From positions 838,251 through 902,250 of the forward strand of contig NZ_FSRI01000001.1 of assembly GCF_900141775.1 (NCBI RefSeq): a stretch of 64,000 nt of DNA, in the 5' to 3' direction. This DNA comes from Salinivibrio sp. ES.052. GTDB lineage: Bacteria; Pseudomonadota; Gammaproteobacteria; Enterobacterales; Vibrionaceae. Below the pieces are notes generated by a model. The model was not told the origin of the DNA. It ran no database searches and saw nothing but the letters and a program-made list of their open reading frames with translations. How positions within the stretch are numbered: position 1 is the stretch's first letter; every line of letters begins with the position of its first letter. This document shows positions 1 to 10,424 of this stretch, in pieces. The position numbers and the translations under genes are program-made.

Positions 1-1
1 T

Positions 2-2317
2 TTAGTCGGTTTTAAAGTGACTGATCCGTTCTTCTAGCGTACTGGCGTGCTCACGCAAATGATTAACGGTTTTTTCTGTGTTACGTGTACGCTCTGAGAC
101 ATTGTCAGCCGATTGCGCCATTGCGTTGACATTTTGACTGATCTCATCGGTCACTTGTGTTTGCTGATTGGCCGCGGTGGCGATTTGCATATTCATTTCG
201 TTGATTTGCTCAATCATGGTTTTAATTTGACCCAGCTTGTCGTTGTTTTCGTGGCAGTGCTCGACGCTTTGTGTCACCGCGTCATTCGCTTGGGTCATCC
301 CATCGGCAGCGTCGCGGGTTTCTTGTTGTAAGGCGTCGACCTTGGCGCGAATTTCTTCAGTGGACGACTGGGTTCGCGTGGCTAGGGAGCGCACTTCGTC
401 GGCGACCACGGCAAACCCCCTTCCTTGTTCACCCGCTCGTGCTGCTTCAATGGCTGCATTGAGCGCCAACAAGTTGGTCTGTTCGGCAATTTCTTGGATC
501 ACATCCAACACCGACCCAATCGACTCGCTCTCGTTAGAGAGTTTTTCCATTGAGCCAGTGGCTTTATCCATGTGATCTTTCAACGTTTGCATTTGTTGTA
601 CTAAGGCTTCGCCTTTTTGACTGCCTTCATTGGCGGTTTGGGTAATCGTGTCGGACGCTTCGGAGGCGTTGCTGGCATGCTCTGATACTTCGCTGATGGA
701 GGCGGCCATTTGCGTGGCGGCGGTTGCGACCTGATTCGAGCTCTTGGCCTGATCGTCTACCTGATCACGCACTACAACGACATCTTCACTGATATCGTTA
801 GCCGATGACAACAGCGTTTTTGAGGCACCATGCGTTTTTTGAATCACTTCGCGGAAGCTTTCGAACATGCCATTAAGGCTGTCAGCGAGCGTCGAAAGCT
901 CATCTTTACTGGTGTGGTGTAAAGCGATCGTCAAATCTTTGCTGTCTGCTACCTGTTGGATGTTGGTTGCCAGTTTCAAAATGGGCGCCCCGATGCTTTT
1001 ACCCAACCAATACGCCGCCAGCGCGGCAGCAGTGCCAAGCACCAGTGCTGTCAATGTAGTCACGATACCGATGTCGGTGCGCAACTTGGTCATGGCAGAG
1101 AAAACTTCGTTGGTATCTTGTTGACTGATCACTGCCCATGTCACCCCGTAGACGTTAATGGGCGAGTAGGAAACGAGCACCTCGGTATTACGATAGCTCG
1201 TTTGCGTGATAAACCCTTGCTCTCCACGTAGTGCTCTTTTCACCGCGGGGTTATTAAGGGGTTGATTACCCGCGGCAGAGTCTTGGTAATCAATACGGTG
1301 GATGGTGTCGGCATTGAGCCCTTGGCTTTCTAGCGCATTGAGGTAGGCCGCTTTATCGTCACTCAATAGGCGTGGCTGAGTACGTAGTCGGTTATCGGGG
1401 CCAACCAATAAGATTTCACCGCTTTTCCCCATTCCAGACTCTGCCCACTGGCCATTATTACTGATCAGTTCACTGATACGGTCGATGGGCATTTGAAATA
1501 CCAATGCCCCAATTTGTTGGTCGTTTTTATAAACCGGGCTGGCGATAAACGAGGCCGGACTGTCATATGACGGAAAGTAAGGCCGAAAATCCACGAAGCC
1601 AAGCTCTCCTTGTGGCGCATTTCTCACCGCTTTATAGGCATCAGCCAATCCGCTGGTTGAATATGGGCCGGTGAGCAGGTTGGTCGCGTAATCCAGCTCT
1701 TTATAGACGCTGTAAACAATGTTGCCCTGATTATCGACCAGGAAAATATCGTAATAGCCGAAGGTTTTTAAATAATGCTGAAAGTTGGGGTGAAATACAC
1801 TGTGGATCTCACTGTAGACGCTACTGTCGTTAGCTTTCGCTAAGGCGTCTTTGTTACCTAAAGGGTGGGGGTTGTCGCTGATATAGGCTTGCTGTAACCG
1901 TTTAGCCACAGCAGGTAACTGATTATACTTCTCCATCACGTCGGTCGACGAATCATTAATATCCTGATAGGTCGCACCAAACTGATCGCGGTAATAGCGT
2001 GCGAGTTGGCTTTCTTTTTCGGGCGAGGTGATGCTGTCTGTTCCAAGGCCTTTAAAGGCTTGGGAGAACTGTGCCAGCGCATCTTCTGTCATGGTTGAGT
2101 CTGACAAGGTGTTAATCTGGTTACCGATGAATTTAAAGTAGTTTTTTATTTCTGATTTTTTCGATGATTTAACGGCAACAAGTTGTGATTTTACCTTTTT
2201 ATCCAGTGATTGTGAGGATAGCTCGATGGTTCTAAACGCTAAAATAGCCGCCACGGTTAACACACAAGTGAGCGACGCTGCGACGATCGCAAGCGTGATC
2301 TTATTGCTGATTTTCAT
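2..2317 (-). CDS. methyl-accepting chemotaxis protein, Cache sensor
   Basis: Transmembrane chemoreceptor that passes ligand binding in the periplasm to CheW/CheA. Residues 8-28 form a hydrophobic N-terminal membrane segment. A large periplasmic domain of about 370 residues follows, of double-Cache type by size and by its [19 protein letters not shown]-like core. A second membrane segment lies near residues 415-440, then a HAMP linker, then the cytoplasmic coiled coil with the highly conserved tip [15 protein letters not shown]. There is no C-terminal NWETF-like CheR tether. The gene is complete, with its stop at the window edge. It is a close paralogue of the next gene, with the same length (771 aa) and the same sensor architecture, so the pair probably arose by tandem duplication. 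The ligand cannot be told from sequence. Confidence 0.95.
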   Translation of the reverse strand: MKISNKITLAIVAASLTCVLTVAAILAFRTIELSSQSLDKKVKSQLVAVKSSKKSEIKNYFKFIGNQINTLSDSTMTEDALAQFSQAFKGLGTDSITSPEKESQLARYYRDQFGATYQDINDSSTDVMEKYNQLPAVAKRLQQAYISDNPHPLGNKDALAKANDSSVYSEIHSVFHPNFQHYLKTFGYYDIFLVDNQGNIVYSVYKELDYATNLLTGPYSTSGLADAYKAVRNAPQGELGFVDFRPYFPSYDSPASFIASPVYKNDQQIGALVFQMPIDRISELISNNGQWAESGMGKSGEILLVGPDNRLRTQPRLLSDDKAAYLNALESQGLNADTIHRIDYQDSAAGNQPLNNPAVKRALRGEQGFITQTSYRNTEVLVSYSPINVYGVTWAVISQQDTNEVFSAMTKLRTDIGIVTTLTALVLGTAAALAAYWLGKSIGAPILKLATNIQQVADSKDLTIALHHTSKDELSTLADSLNGMFESFREVIQKTHGASKTLLSSANDISEDVVVVRDQVDDQAKSSNQVATAATQMAASISEVSEHASNASEASDTITQTANEGSQKGEALVQQMQTLKDHMDKATGSMEKLSNESESIGSVLDVIQEIAEQTNLLALNAAIEAARAGEQGRGFAVVADEVRSLATRTQSSTEEIRAKVDALQQETRDAADGMTQANDAVTQSVEHCHENNDKLGQIKTMIEQINEMNMQIATAANQQTQVTDEISQNVNAMAQSADNVSERTRNTEKTVNHLREHASTLEERISHFKTD

Positions 2318-2457
2318 TGTGACACTCCTTCCTACCTCACGTTTTTGAATCTAGTTACGGCAGATAAAAAGTGCATAGAAAAGAGTATTAATTTCGCAAA
2401 AAGAGTGAGTGCTTGCCCAAGAAGACAGTCGTTATCGATGGTTTCTAGACAAAAGCA

Positions 2458-2487
2458 GGGGGAGGCTCGGAGGCCTCCCCAAGAAAA
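2458..2487 (-). terminator. Rho-independent terminator after second chemoreceptor
   Basis: A GC-rich hairpin (GGGGAGGCCTCC paired with a GGCTCCCCC-like arm) lies just past the stop of the 2499-4814 chemoreceptor. On the minus strand a short T-rich run follows it. It probably ends that transcript before the next chemoreceptor gene. Confidence 0.6.
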
Positions 2488-2498
2488 GAGGTGGGTAT

Positions 2499-4814
2499 TT
2501 ATTCAGTTTTAAAGTGACCGATAGTGTCAGCCAGTCGCGCAGAACGTTGGCTTAAGCCGGTGACGGTTTCGGCGGTGTCATGCGTACGCTGCGAGACGGT
2601 TTCAGCCGATTGTGCAATGTCTGTGATACTTTCGCTAATCTCCGTTGTGACTTGCGTTTGCTGTTGTGTCGCATTGGCAATGTGTGAGGTCATCTGATTG
2701 ATTTCGGTGACCATGTTGGCAATATCAACCAGCGCAGCGTTATTTTGCTGACAGTAGTCCACACAAGCGTCGACGGTCTGGCTGGTGGTATCCATATCTG
2801 CCACCGCTGACTGCGTCTCTTGACGTAATGCGGCAATTTTATCGCGAATACTTTCGGTCGAGTCTTGGGTACGTGAGGCGAGGGTACGTACCTCTTCGGC
2901 GACCACGCTGAACCCGCGGCCTTGCTCGCCCGCGCGCGCCGCTTCAATCGCCGCATTCAGTGCCAACAAGTTGGTTTGCTCGGCAATCGCTTGAATTACA
3001 TCAAGCACGGTACCGATTTCTTCGCTTTGTTGCGATAAACGGCCCATGGTGGCCGTGGCAGCGTCCATGCTCGATGATAAGGTGCGGATTTGCTCAACCA
3101 GATCGTCACCAATTTGCGAGCCGGTGTTAACGGCTTGGGTGATGTCATCCGACGCGGTGGACGCTTGGTCTGCATATTGAGCAACATCCGTGACCGAGGT
3201 GGCCATTTCTGTCGCGGCCGAGGCAACTTGATGGGTATGCTTGACCTGGTCGGCGACGCGATCGCGCATGGTGACCACGTCTTGATTGATGTTGCTCGAG
3301 GCTTGGCCGAGTAGCCCGGATGCTTGGTGCGCTTCTTGGATCACTTGCTGGAAGCTGGCGAACATATTATTGAGCGAGCGGCCGAGCAGCGCCATTTCGT
3401 CTTTACCTTTATCGGGTAAGCGTTGGGTTAAATCTTTATCTTCTGCAATGGTTTTGATCCGTGTAGTGACCGCAATCATCGGTTTGGCAATATTGCCACC
3501 GAGAATATAGGCAATCACGATCGCCACGCCAACGAGCACCAATGACGTAATGACCGTGGCTTTTAAAATGGTGTCCTGCATGGCAGCGACTTGTGATAAC
3601 GCCTCTTGCTGAGTGATTTGATTGACCAGGGCCCAGCGTTTGCCGAAGACATCGATCGGTGAATAAGCGGTATAGACCGTTTGATTGCGATAGCTCTGTT
3701 CCTTACCCGTGCCCGTTTGGCCCGCCAGCGCTTGCGCAATACTTTGGGTCTCGATGGACATTTGTCCCGCAGCGGTACCGGTGAAGTCAATGCGGCGAAT
3801 CAAGTCAGCGTTGACACCGTTGGTGCGTAGTAAGTTTAAATATGCTGATTTGTCTTCTTGCAAGGCGCGCGCTTCGGTGCGGAGGACGTTATCAGGCCCC
3901 ACCATAAACATTTCGCCGCTTTGTCCAAAGCCTGCTGACTGCCATTGACCCTGACCACTGATCACGCCACTTAAGCGTTGAATCGGCAATTTGAAGATCA
4001 GTACCCCCTGCGTTTCACCGTTTTCTACGATAGGGGTGGCGATAAATGAGGCCGGTTCATCGTAGCTGGGAAAGTAAGGGCGGTAATCAACAAAACTGAT
4101 GGCACCGGCTTGTGCATCAATTGCCTCTAAAAAGGCATCGCCCATACCGCTGGTGGCATAAGGACCGGCAAATAAACTGGTGCCAAAATCAATCTCTTTC
4201 GCTACCGAATAGACGATACGACCATTGGCATCGGCCAACAAGATATCTTGGTAGCCAAAGGTGTCGGCAAAGCGATGATAGTTAGGGTGGTATTGGGTAT
4301 GTACCTTGTCATACGTGGAGCCATCGTTAGTGGTGACCAACTTGTCTTTCTCACCCAAAGGATGGGGACTACCGCTGATATAAAATTGCTGCAGAGTGCG
4401 GGTGGCAGGGGCCAGCGCGGCGAGATTGGAGCGTGCATTGGCGTTGGTATCGTTGCGCGCTTGGTAAACATCACCAAAGGTGTCAGTGTAGTAGTCTTGC
4501 AGCGCTCGGCGAGCGGCTCTGTCGGTGCGGACTTCACGGCTGTAGCGTCGATAGGCTTGGCTAAAAGACGCCACCGCATTTTCGGTCATGGTGGAGTCGG
4601 CCATTGAGGTTAATTGCTGGCCGATAAATGAAAAATAACTGGTTAACTCAGAGTGCTTGGCTTCGCGTACGGCTTTGAGCTGGCTAATCGCCTGTTCCCG
4701 CATTTCATCGCCAAATAGTGTGGTGGTTCGGTTTGCCAACACCGTGGCGGTGGCAACAATACAAATAACACACGCGGAGATGATCGCCGCAGAAACCTTG
4801 GTGCGAACTTTCAT
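2499..4814 (-). CDS. methyl-accepting chemotaxis protein, Cache sensor
   Basis: Second 771-residue chemoreceptor in tandem with the one at 2-2317. Layout: N-terminal membrane anchor (about residues 8-28), periplasmic Cache-type ligand domain with the [16 protein letters not shown] core, second membrane helix near 415-435, HAMP, then the methyl-accepting signalling helix pair with the invariant [15 protein letters not shown] tip. The two sensor domains align along their length but differ at many positions, so they probably detect different or related small molecules. Each gene has its own upstream gap (about 180 bp and 100 bp), and a terminator lies between them, so they are probably transcribed separately. 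No ligand can be assigned. Confidence 0.95.
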   Translation of the reverse strand: MKVRTKVSAAIISACVICIVATATVLANRTTTLFGDEMREQAISQLKAVREAKHSELTSYFSFIGQQLTSMADSTMTENAVASFSQAYRRYSREVRTDRAARRALQDYYTDTFGDVYQARNDTNANARSNLAALAPATRTLQQFYISGSPHPLGEKDKLVTTNDGSTYDKVHTQYHPNYHRFADTFGYQDILLADANGRIVYSVAKEIDFGTSLFAGPYATSGMGDAFLEAIDAQAGAISFVDYRPYFPSYDEPASFIATPIVENGETQGVLIFKLPIQRLSGVISGQGQWQSAGFGQSGEMFMVGPDNVLRTEARALQEDKSAYLNLLRTNGVNADLIRRIDFTGTAAGQMSIETQSIAQALAGQTGTGKEQSYRNQTVYTAYSPIDVFGKRWALVNQITQQEALSQVAAMQDTILKATVITSLVLVGVAIVIAYILGGNIAKPMIAVTTRIKTIAEDKDLTQRLPDKGKDEMALLGRSLNNMFASFQQVIQEAHQASGLLGQASSNINQDVVTMRDRVADQVKHTHQVASAATEMATSVTDVAQYADQASTASDDITQAVNTGSQIGDDLVEQIRTLSSSMDAATATMGRLSQQSEEIGTVLDVIQAIAEQTNLLALNAAIEAARAGEQGRGFSVVAEEVRTLASRTQDSTESIRDKIAALRQETQSAVADMDTTSQTVDACVDYCQQNNAALVDIANMVTEINQMTSHIANATQQQTQVTTEISESITDIAQSAETVSQRTHDTAETVTGLSQRSARLADTIGHFKTE

Positions 4815-4914
4815 ACTACTAAACTCCTGAAACGTCGTTATGACGGCATCAAATCAAGGCACCTTACTGGCGTAAAGTGGAGGTGGGGGCTTATTCGATA
4901 GGGAAATGATATGC

Positions 4915-5412
4915 TCAAACCGTCAGGTCGCACTCTAGCATTGCCACACTGTGGTATTGGCCAAACTTTTCACCGACATCATTTAGTTGTCCAACTTGTT
5001 GGAAGCCAAAGCGACGATGCAATGCCAAGGACGCTGGATTAGGTAGCGTGACGAGAGAATAGGCGCGGCGCAGTGCCTTGTCGCGCATGCTGTCGAGCAG
5101 CGTACGCATTAGCTGAGAGCCAACACCACGCCTCCCCGCGTCTGGGGCCGCATAAATGGTGATTTCTGAGGCGATGTGGAAAGCCTGCTTAGAATTAAAG
5201 GGGGTATTGTAGGCAAAACCAAGGATGTGTTGGTCTTGCTCGGCCACCCAGGCTTGATAGCAGGAGGACGGATCAAACTGAGCGAACCATTGTTCACGTT
5301 CAGCTAATTGCCATGGGCACAAGTCAAACGTAATGGCAGTGTGTGTAATGTAATAATTATAAATCGTATTGATCGCGTCACAATCACGCAATTCCATGCG
5401 TCGAATAAGCAT
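4915..5412 (-). CDS. GNAT family N-acetyltransferase, phosphinothricin/MnaT-like
   Basis: Acetyl-CoA-dependent N-acetyltransferase of 165 residues. It opens with the IRRMELRDCDAINTIYNYYI stretch typical of the phosphinothricin/methionine-derivative acetyltransferase branch. It also has the acetyl-CoA pyrophosphate loop around AGRRGVGSQLMRTLL and the C-terminal NPASLALHRRFGFQQVG motif. The ATG at 5412 is chosen because an AAGGAAG ribosome site lies 5-6 bases upstream. An in-frame extension to 5643 adds 77 residues with no family similarity. The substrate is unknown; related enzymes acetylate amino-acid analogues. Confidence 0.85.
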   Translation of the reverse strand: MLIRRMELRDCDAINTIYNYYITHTAITFDLCPWQLAEREQWFAQFDPSSCYQAWVAEQDQHILGFAYNTPFNSKQAFHIASEITIYAAPDAGRRGVGSQLMRTLLDSMRDKALRRAYSLVTLPNPASLALHRRFGFQQVGQLNDVGEKFGQYHSVAMLECDLTV

Positions 5413-5646
5413 TTTCGCTTCCTTTTTACTTTTTTTGCGCGGCATAAGATAACGAAGTTCGCGCCATTCGCCAAGTGTTGGTGATAAATCGCTCACTCGC
5501 TGTTTACCTGTTGACCAAATCTCAGCGGATTTTGAGGGAAAACAAATTATCGTGCCGTATCGGCGAAAAATGGGCGGGAAAAGATTGTGGAGGCAAAACG
5601 ATCGGATTAGCATGAGATCTTCACTTCTTGGCATAAAGGACACGTT

Positions 5647-6561
5647 TTGTCAGAGTTTAAAGCAACATCTATTTCTCCTGTGGGGCCGTTTTTCTCACCG
5701 ATGGTGCAGGGATACTGGCGATTGGATGATTGGCAGATGACCCCGCAACAGCGGTTGAGTTTTCTCAAGGCCCATATTGATTTGGGGATAACCACGGTTG
5801 ATCACGCTGATATCTATGGTGACTATCGCTGTGAGAGCTTGTTTGGACAAGCGATAAAATTGGATCCGAGTGTGAGAAAATCGATCCAAGTGGTCTCTAA
5901 GTGCGACATTAAATTGGTCAGTGAGGCAGCGCCTAATCGTAAAATTAATCATTACGACACCAGCTACCATCATATTTTGGAATCGGTGGATAACTCACTG
6001 TCACGTCTGGGAGTGGAAAAGCTCGATGTGTTGCTGCTGCACCGCCCAGATGCATTGATGGATGCAGATGAGGTCGTGGAGGCCTTTACGACACTTCGTC
6101 ATCACGGCAAAGTCTCGCATTTTGGTGTATCCAATTTTACCCCGTCGCAGTTCGACTTACTGCAATCGCGTTGGGATGAGTCACTGGTCACTAACCAAGT
6201 TGAAATTAACCCACTACGTTTTGATGTGATTCATGACGGGACGTTAGATCAGCTTCAGCGCTTGCGTATTAAGCCGATGGCTTGGTCTTGCCTTGCTGGG
6301 GGAGAACTGTTCAATGGTGATTCTGAGCAGGCAGTGCGTGTTAGAGAGATGCTCAATGCGATCGGTGAAGAGCTAGGTGGCGCGAGTATTGATCAAGTCA
6401 TTTATGCGTGGGTGATGCGTCATCCATCACAACCTTTGCCGATTATTGGCTCAGGTAACATTGAACGCGTGAAAGCGGCAAAACAGGCTTATGAACTTCA
6501 GCTAAGTCGTGAGCAGTGGTACCGCATTTGGATTGCGTCAAAAGGCCACAATGTGCCTTAG
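5647..6561 (+). CDS. aldo/keto reductase, YdhF-like
   Basis: NADPH-dependent oxidoreductase of 304 residues with the aldo/keto reductase barrel. Visible landmarks are the active-site region DLGITTVDHADIYGDY (Asp and Tyr of the tetrad), KSIQVVSKCDI (Lys region), LDVLLLHRPDAL (His) and the C-terminal cofactor segment LPIIGSGNIERVKAA. The spacing and the short N-terminus resemble E. coli YdhF. The start is TTG at 5647, supported by an AAAGGA site about six bases upstream. It is divergent from the acetyltransferase gene and followed by a terminator, so it is monocistronic. The physiological substrate is unknown. Confidence 0.9.
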   Translation: MSEFKATSISPVGPFFSPMVQGYWRLDDWQMTPQQRLSFLKAHIDLGITTVDHADIYGDYRCESLFGQAIKLDPSVRKSIQVVSKCDIKLVSEAAPNRKINHYDTSYHHILESVDNSLSRLGVEKLDVLLLHRPDALMDADEVVEAFTTLRHHGKVSHFGVSNFTPSQFDLLQSRWDESLVTNQVEINPLRFDVIHDGTLDQLQRLRIKPMAWSCLAGGELFNGDSEQAVRVREMLNAIGEELGGASIDQVIYAWVMRHPSQPLPIIGSGNIERVKAAKQAYELQLSREQWYRIWIASKGHNVP

Positions 6562-6593
6562 TCTATAAGACGATAACCAAACAGTTAATGACA

Positions 6594-6619
6594 GAAGGCG
6601 GCATATTGCCGTCTTTTTT
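6594..6619 (+). terminator. Rho-independent terminator of aldo/keto reductase gene
   Basis: Stem GGCGGCA/TGCCGTC with a three-base loop, directly followed by six T residues. Confidence 0.85.
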
Positions 6620-6772
6620 CGTTACAATATCAACATGCCTTGGGCTCTGTCGCCGTGAGGTGACGAGGTTGATGGAGTCAATGGCGACGAATAGCGATAA
6701 TTCCCTTGCTCTCGTACCGCCATGCTTGGCAGGTTGCCCGGTGGAGACGTCCTGTTTACTCGCCGGGAGCAA

Positions 6773-7270
6773 CTATTTTTTAGCCTGATATTGTGAATTG
6801 TGAGAGGTGAGTGCTGACACTTCTAGCAATGGTGCAGCGTCGATGTCGTCGGCATTCATCATTGAAGAAATACGTTGGACTGATGACAACAATAAAGACT
6901 GCTCCCACTCTTCCAAGCTTTGAAAACGTGAGATAAAGTTTTCTTGTAATGGCTTCGGTGCTTGCTCTAACGCGGCTTCTCCTTGCTCGGTCAGATGAGC
7001 ATGCACTTTGCGCTTATCAAGCTCACTACGGACACGAAGAATCAACCCGCGCTTTTCCAACCGATCTAAAATTGTCGTGGCAGTTGCTTGGCTCATGTTG
7101 GTGTGCACAGACAGCTTCCTAATGGTCACTTGGCCCAGCTCTTTGATGGCGCGCATCAAAACCAGTTGAGGGCCAGTAATGCCTGACACTTTGTTAAGTT
7201 TTCGTGAATGCAGATCTATCGCGCGGATGATCTGCCGCAGCGCAACCAGTACTTCTTCGTGTTTTTCCAT
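6773..7270 (-). CDS. MarR family transcriptional regulator (CosR/EctR-like)
   Basis: Winged-helix DNA-binding repressor of 165 residues. The helix-turn-helix and wing cover about residues 45-105 (VTIRKLSVHTNMSQATATTI, then LDRLEKRGLILRVRSELDKR). The N-terminus MEKHEEVLVALRQIIRAIDL resembles the CosR/EctR branch, which controls compatible-solute genes in marine bacteria. That assignment is from memory of the family and is tentative, because no ectoine or betaine genes are in the window. It is divergent from the imelysin operon across a 413-bp gap, so it could also act locally. Confidence 0.8.
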   Translation of the reverse strand: MEKHEEVLVALRQIIRAIDLHSRKLNKVSGITGPQLVLMRAIKELGQVTIRKLSVHTNMSQATATTILDRLEKRGLILRVRSELDKRKVHAHLTEQGEAALEQAPKPLQENFISRFQSLEEWEQSLLLSSVQRISSMMNADDIDAAPLLEVSALTSHNSQYQAKK

Positions 7271-7634
7271 TTACTCACCTCCACCAGAAAAAATCGCCAA
7301 CGAAACTTACAATACCCGCGGTTGGAGTGCAAAGACATCGAGATAAAAATCGACTTTTTATGGTTTTTTTCATTATCAAATAATTAACGTGCTTTCAGTC
7401 TATTATAACCCTTAGAGTTCAAATTAAATCTAATTTATTGTTATTTTTGACTGTTTCAGTGAGCAAGCGCAAAAAGTGCCATATAGTCATCAATTTAATG
7501 ATCGAACAGGTCGGATCTGCATTGCAACGGGTTGCATGAAACCTCACGCATAGTATGGGGATCACACTGAGAACAATGAGATAAATTCTTTGTTGCATTC
7601 CGTAACATAATGCTTAGAATTCCTTCATACAAAC
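7271..7634. other. AT-rich intergenic region between marR-like gene and iron operon
   Basis: No gene seen. It is strongly AT-rich around 7360-7470, as expected for divergent promoters. A perfect inverted repeat TGCAACGGGTTGCA at 7523-7536 is a possible operator for an unknown dimeric regulator. Confidence 0.4.
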
Positions 7635-7650
7635 GATAATGGTTATCATA
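7635..7650 (+). promoter_or_regulatory. Fur box upstream of imelysin operon
   Basis: GATAATGGTTATCATA contains the symmetric core GATAA-TGG-TTATC and closely follows the Fur consensus GATAATGATAATCATTATC. It lies 33 bases before the imelysin start, where Fur-Fe would block transcription. This fits an operon induced by iron limitation. Confidence 0.75.
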
Positions 7651-7683
7651 AACGTTCATATCTAAAGTGAAGGACAACGTACG

Positions 7684-8940
7684 ATGGAATTTACCCCGTT
7701 TAACCGCAATCTCATTGCGCTCTCATTATTCGCCGCGCCTTTTAGTGTTAATGCTGCCACGCAGCAAGAGGTAGTTGAACATTACGCAGATATTGCACAT
7801 GCCGTGTTTGCTGATTCCCACGCCACTGCGGTCACGCTTGATAATACCATTGAAGCTTTTACTGCCAATCCTTCTCAAAAAACTTTTCAGGCAGCCAAAA
7901 AGGCGTGGTTGGATGCACGTGTCCCTTACCAGCAATCAGAAGTGTTTCGTTTTGGTAATGCCATCGTTGATGACTGGGAAGGGCAGTTAAATGCCTGGCC
8001 ATTGGATGAAGGCTTAATTGATTATGTCGCAGGCGGCTATCAAGCCGAGCTAGGTAATGCAGGGGCAACGGCCAACATCGTTGCTAACCAAAGTATTCAA
8101 ATTGGTGCGACCGATTTAGATGTGGCTGATATTACGCCAAAACTGTTGGCAAGTCTCAATGAAGTAGGTGGGTCAGAAGCCAACGTTGCTTCCGGTTACC
8201 ATGCGATTGAATTTTTGCTGTGGGGGCAAGACTTAAATGGCACTAATCCAGGTGCGGGCGAGCGGCCATACTCAGACTTTGCTTACGAGGAAGACTGCAC
8301 GAACGGTCACTGCGACCGTCGCCGCGCGTACTTGAAAGCCGCGGCGGATCTCTTGGTGGATGATTTAGCATGGATGCGCGATCAATGGGCTGAAGGCAAT
8401 AAAGACAATTACCGTGCGAGTCTACTGGCGGATTCCAGTAAAAATGGCTTACGTAAGATGCTATTTGGTATGGGTTCCCTCTCGCTGGGTGAATTGGCTG
8501 GCGAGCGTATGAAAGTGGCATTAGAAGCCAACTCGACCGAAGACGAGCATGACTGTTTTTCTGATAACACCCACAACTCGCATTTTTATAATGAGCAAGG
8601 CATTTATAATGTCATGATGGGGACCTATCAGCGCGTTGACGGTAGCAAACTGACGGGGCCGTCAGTATTGGATTTGGTCAAAGGCCAAGATACTGACGCA
8701 GCGAACGCGATCAAGACAAGCTTTGAGCAAGCACGTGAACAAGTAAAAACGTTAGTGGTATCGGCGGAAGAAGACAATGTTCACTTTGATCAGTTGATTG
8801 CTGCGAGCAACACCGAGGGTAACCAGCTTGTGAATGAATCTATTGCCGCGCTGGTTGATCAAACCAAACACATTGAGAAAGCCGCTCAGATCATCGGCAT
8901 TGATAATCTCAACCCAGATACCGCGGACCATCAATTCTAA
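7684..8940 (+). CDS. imelysin family protein (IrpA-like iron-regulated protein)
   Basis: Secreted or periplasmic protein of 418 residues in the imelysin (peptidase M75) family, linked to iron uptake and not thought to be a working peptidase. A signal peptide covers about residues 1-24. The family motif GxHxxE is seen as GYHAIEFLLWGQD around residue 175, and an N-terminal repeat half starts with VVEHYADIAHAVFADS. The start is ATG at 7684. First gene of a four-gene operon (imelysin, di-haem protein, imelysin-like lipoprotein, DUF1513) behind a Fur box. In related clusters these proteins are thought to handle iron at the cell surface; the exact chemistry is not settled. Confidence 0.9.
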   Translation: MEFTPFNRNLIALSLFAAPFSVNAATQQEVVEHYADIAHAVFADSHATAVTLDNTIEAFTANPSQKTFQAAKKAWLDARVPYQQSEVFRFGNAIVDDWEGQLNAWPLDEGLIDYVAGGYQAELGNAGATANIVANQSIQIGATDLDVADITPKLLASLNEVGGSEANVASGYHAIEFLLWGQDLNGTNPGAGERPYSDFAYEEDCTNGHCDRRRAYLKAAADLLVDDLAWMRDQWAEGNKDNYRASLLADSSKNGLRKMLFGMGSLSLGELAGERMKVALEANSTEDEHDCFSDNTHNSHFYNEQGIYNVMMGTYQRVDGSKLTGPSVLDLVKGQDTDAANAIKTSFEQAREQVKTLVVSAEEDNVHFDQLIAASNTEGNQLVNESIAALVDQTKHIEKAAQIIGIDNLNPDTADHQF

Positions 8941-8956
8941 TTGTCCGCTAATGATG

Positions 8957-8982
8957 TTAAGCCCCGTGCCGCGGGGCTTTTT
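8957..8982 (+). terminator. intra-operon terminator/attenuator
   Basis: Strong hairpin AAGCCCCGTGCCGCGGGGCTTTTTT sits between the imelysin gene and the di-haem gene, 20 bases before the next start codon. It could lower expression of the three downstream genes relative to the first. No separate promoter fits in the remaining gap. Confidence 0.8.
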
Positions 8983-9001
8983 TGCTTTGTCAGGATACAA
9001 C

Positions 9002-10399
9002 ATGAAGTCCAAAGTCATTGTTTACCTCGGTGCAATCGGCATCAGTGCCTTGGTGAGCACGTCAGTGGTTGCTTTTGAACGCACCTCTGGTGGCCGCACC
9101 ACGGTGATTAAAGAAGGTGCCAACGCTTTCTCCCAACCTGCCGCTAACCTACCCATGAGCGAGCGCATCGACTTCAGTGTCGGCAACAGCTTTTTTCGTA
9201 ATCCTTGGGTGAGCTCGCCGGCTTCGACCGATGCGCGTGATGGACTTGGCCCTTTGTTCAACACCAACGGCTGTCAGAATTGCCATATTAAAGATGGCCG
9301 TGGCCATCCTCCTTCTCCTGGGGATACCAATGCGGTATCTATGTTGGTGCGTTTGAGTGTGCCAGCAGTGAGCGAAGCCGAACGGCAGAAGCTGATCCAA
9401 TATGGCAATCTTCCTGAGCCAAATTATGGAGGGCAGTTGCAAGACTTTGCGCTCCCGGGGGCCAAACCCGAGGGTAAGGTCACCATTACCTATTCTGCCG
9501 TCCCCGTGACCTTTGCCGATGGTGAGACAGTCACCCTGCGCCAGCCGCATTTAACTGTCACCGATCTTAATTATGGGCCGATGGCAGAAAATATTCAGAT
9601 GTCGGCGCGGATTGCGCCTCCGATGATTGGATTGGGATTACTGGAATCGATTCCTGCGGAAGACATTTATGCACTGGCCGATCCTGAAGATGCCAATGGC
9701 GATGGGATCTCAGGCCGACCTAACCAAGTGTGGGATGTCGAAAAGCAGCGCACTGCGATCGGCCGGTTTGGTTGGAAGGCAGGATTACCCACCGTTAACC
9801 AACAAAACGCCGCGGCCTTCAATGGCGATGTGGGATTAACTACCTCCATGTTTCCTCACCACAATTGTATGCCGTCACAGTCTGTGTGCGACGAGATGCC
9901 CAACGGTGGCGATCCAGAAGTCAGCGACAATATCTTAGGGTTTGTTGAGTTTTACGCCCGTCATTTGGCTGTGCCAGCGCGTCGCAATATGCAGGATCCG
10001 GCAGTGAAAAAGGGGCAAGATATCTTCATTCAAGCCGGCTGCAATGCGTGCCATGTTGAATCGTTCACTACCGCAAAACGACCAGATCTTAAAGCTCTCA
10101 GCGAGCAACGTATTCACCCCTATACTGACCTGCTTTTGCATGACATGGGAGAAGGGCTTGCGGATCATCGTGGAGAATTTGTTGCCAATGGTCGAGAGTG
10201 GCGCACACCGCCTTTATGGGGCATTGGGTATACCAAAGAAGTAAATGCAGATGCCGCCTATCTGCACGATGGTCGCGCACGCACCCTGATGGAAGCCATT
10301 TTATGGCATGATGGCGAAGCCGCCAGTGCGAAACAGCGTGTGCTGGCGATGCCGAAAGCTGAGCGTGACGCCTTGATCGCGTTTTTACGTTCATTATAA
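9002..10399 (+). CDS. di-haem oxidoreductase family protein (DUF1111)
   Basis: Exported c-type cytochrome-like protein of 465 residues. A signal peptide (KVIVYLGAIGISALVSTSVV) ends near residue 22. Two haem c attachment sites are visible: CQNCH near residue 95 and CNACH near residue 345. Family features include GLGPLFNTNGCQNCHIKDGR and the C-terminal WRTPPLWGIG and YLHDGRARTLMEAILWHDGEA. The family is annotated as putative thiol oxidoreductase or peroxidase. Here its partners are imelysin-type proteins, which suggests redox handling of iron. The ATG at 9002 is chosen because the signal peptide starts there; an open frame reaching upstream overlaps the imelysin gene. Confidence 0.9.
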   Translation: MKSKVIVYLGAIGISALVSTSVVAFERTSGGRTTVIKEGANAFSQPAANLPMSERIDFSVGNSFFRNPWVSSPASTDARDGLGPLFNTNGCQNCHIKDGRGHPPSPGDTNAVSMLVRLSVPAVSEAERQKLIQYGNLPEPNYGGQLQDFALPGAKPEGKVTITYSAVPVTFADGETVTLRQPHLTVTDLNYGPMAENIQMSARIAPPMIGLGLLESIPAEDIYALADPEDANGDGISGRPNQVWDVEKQRTAIGRFGWKAGLPTVNQQNAAAFNGDVGLTTSMFPHHNCMPSQSVCDEMPNGGDPEVSDNILGFVEFYARHLAVPARRNMQDPAVKKGQDIFIQAGCNACHVESFTTAKRPDLKALSEQRIHPYTDLLLHDMGEGLADHRGEFVANGREWRTPPLWGIGYTKEVNADAAYLHDGRARTLMEAILWHDGEAASAKQRVLAMPKAERDALIAFLRSL

Positions 10400-10424
10400 C
10401 AACAATATGCTGGAGTCTTGTCGC

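Noticed and set aside
6516-6788. Open frame overlapping the aldo/keto reductase end and its terminator
   Set aside because: It runs through a Rho-independent terminator, lacks a ribosome site and has no family-like sequence.
6773-7270. Firm naming of the MarR regulator as CosR or EctR
   Set aside because: N-terminal similarity only; no ectoine or betaine genes are present to support it.
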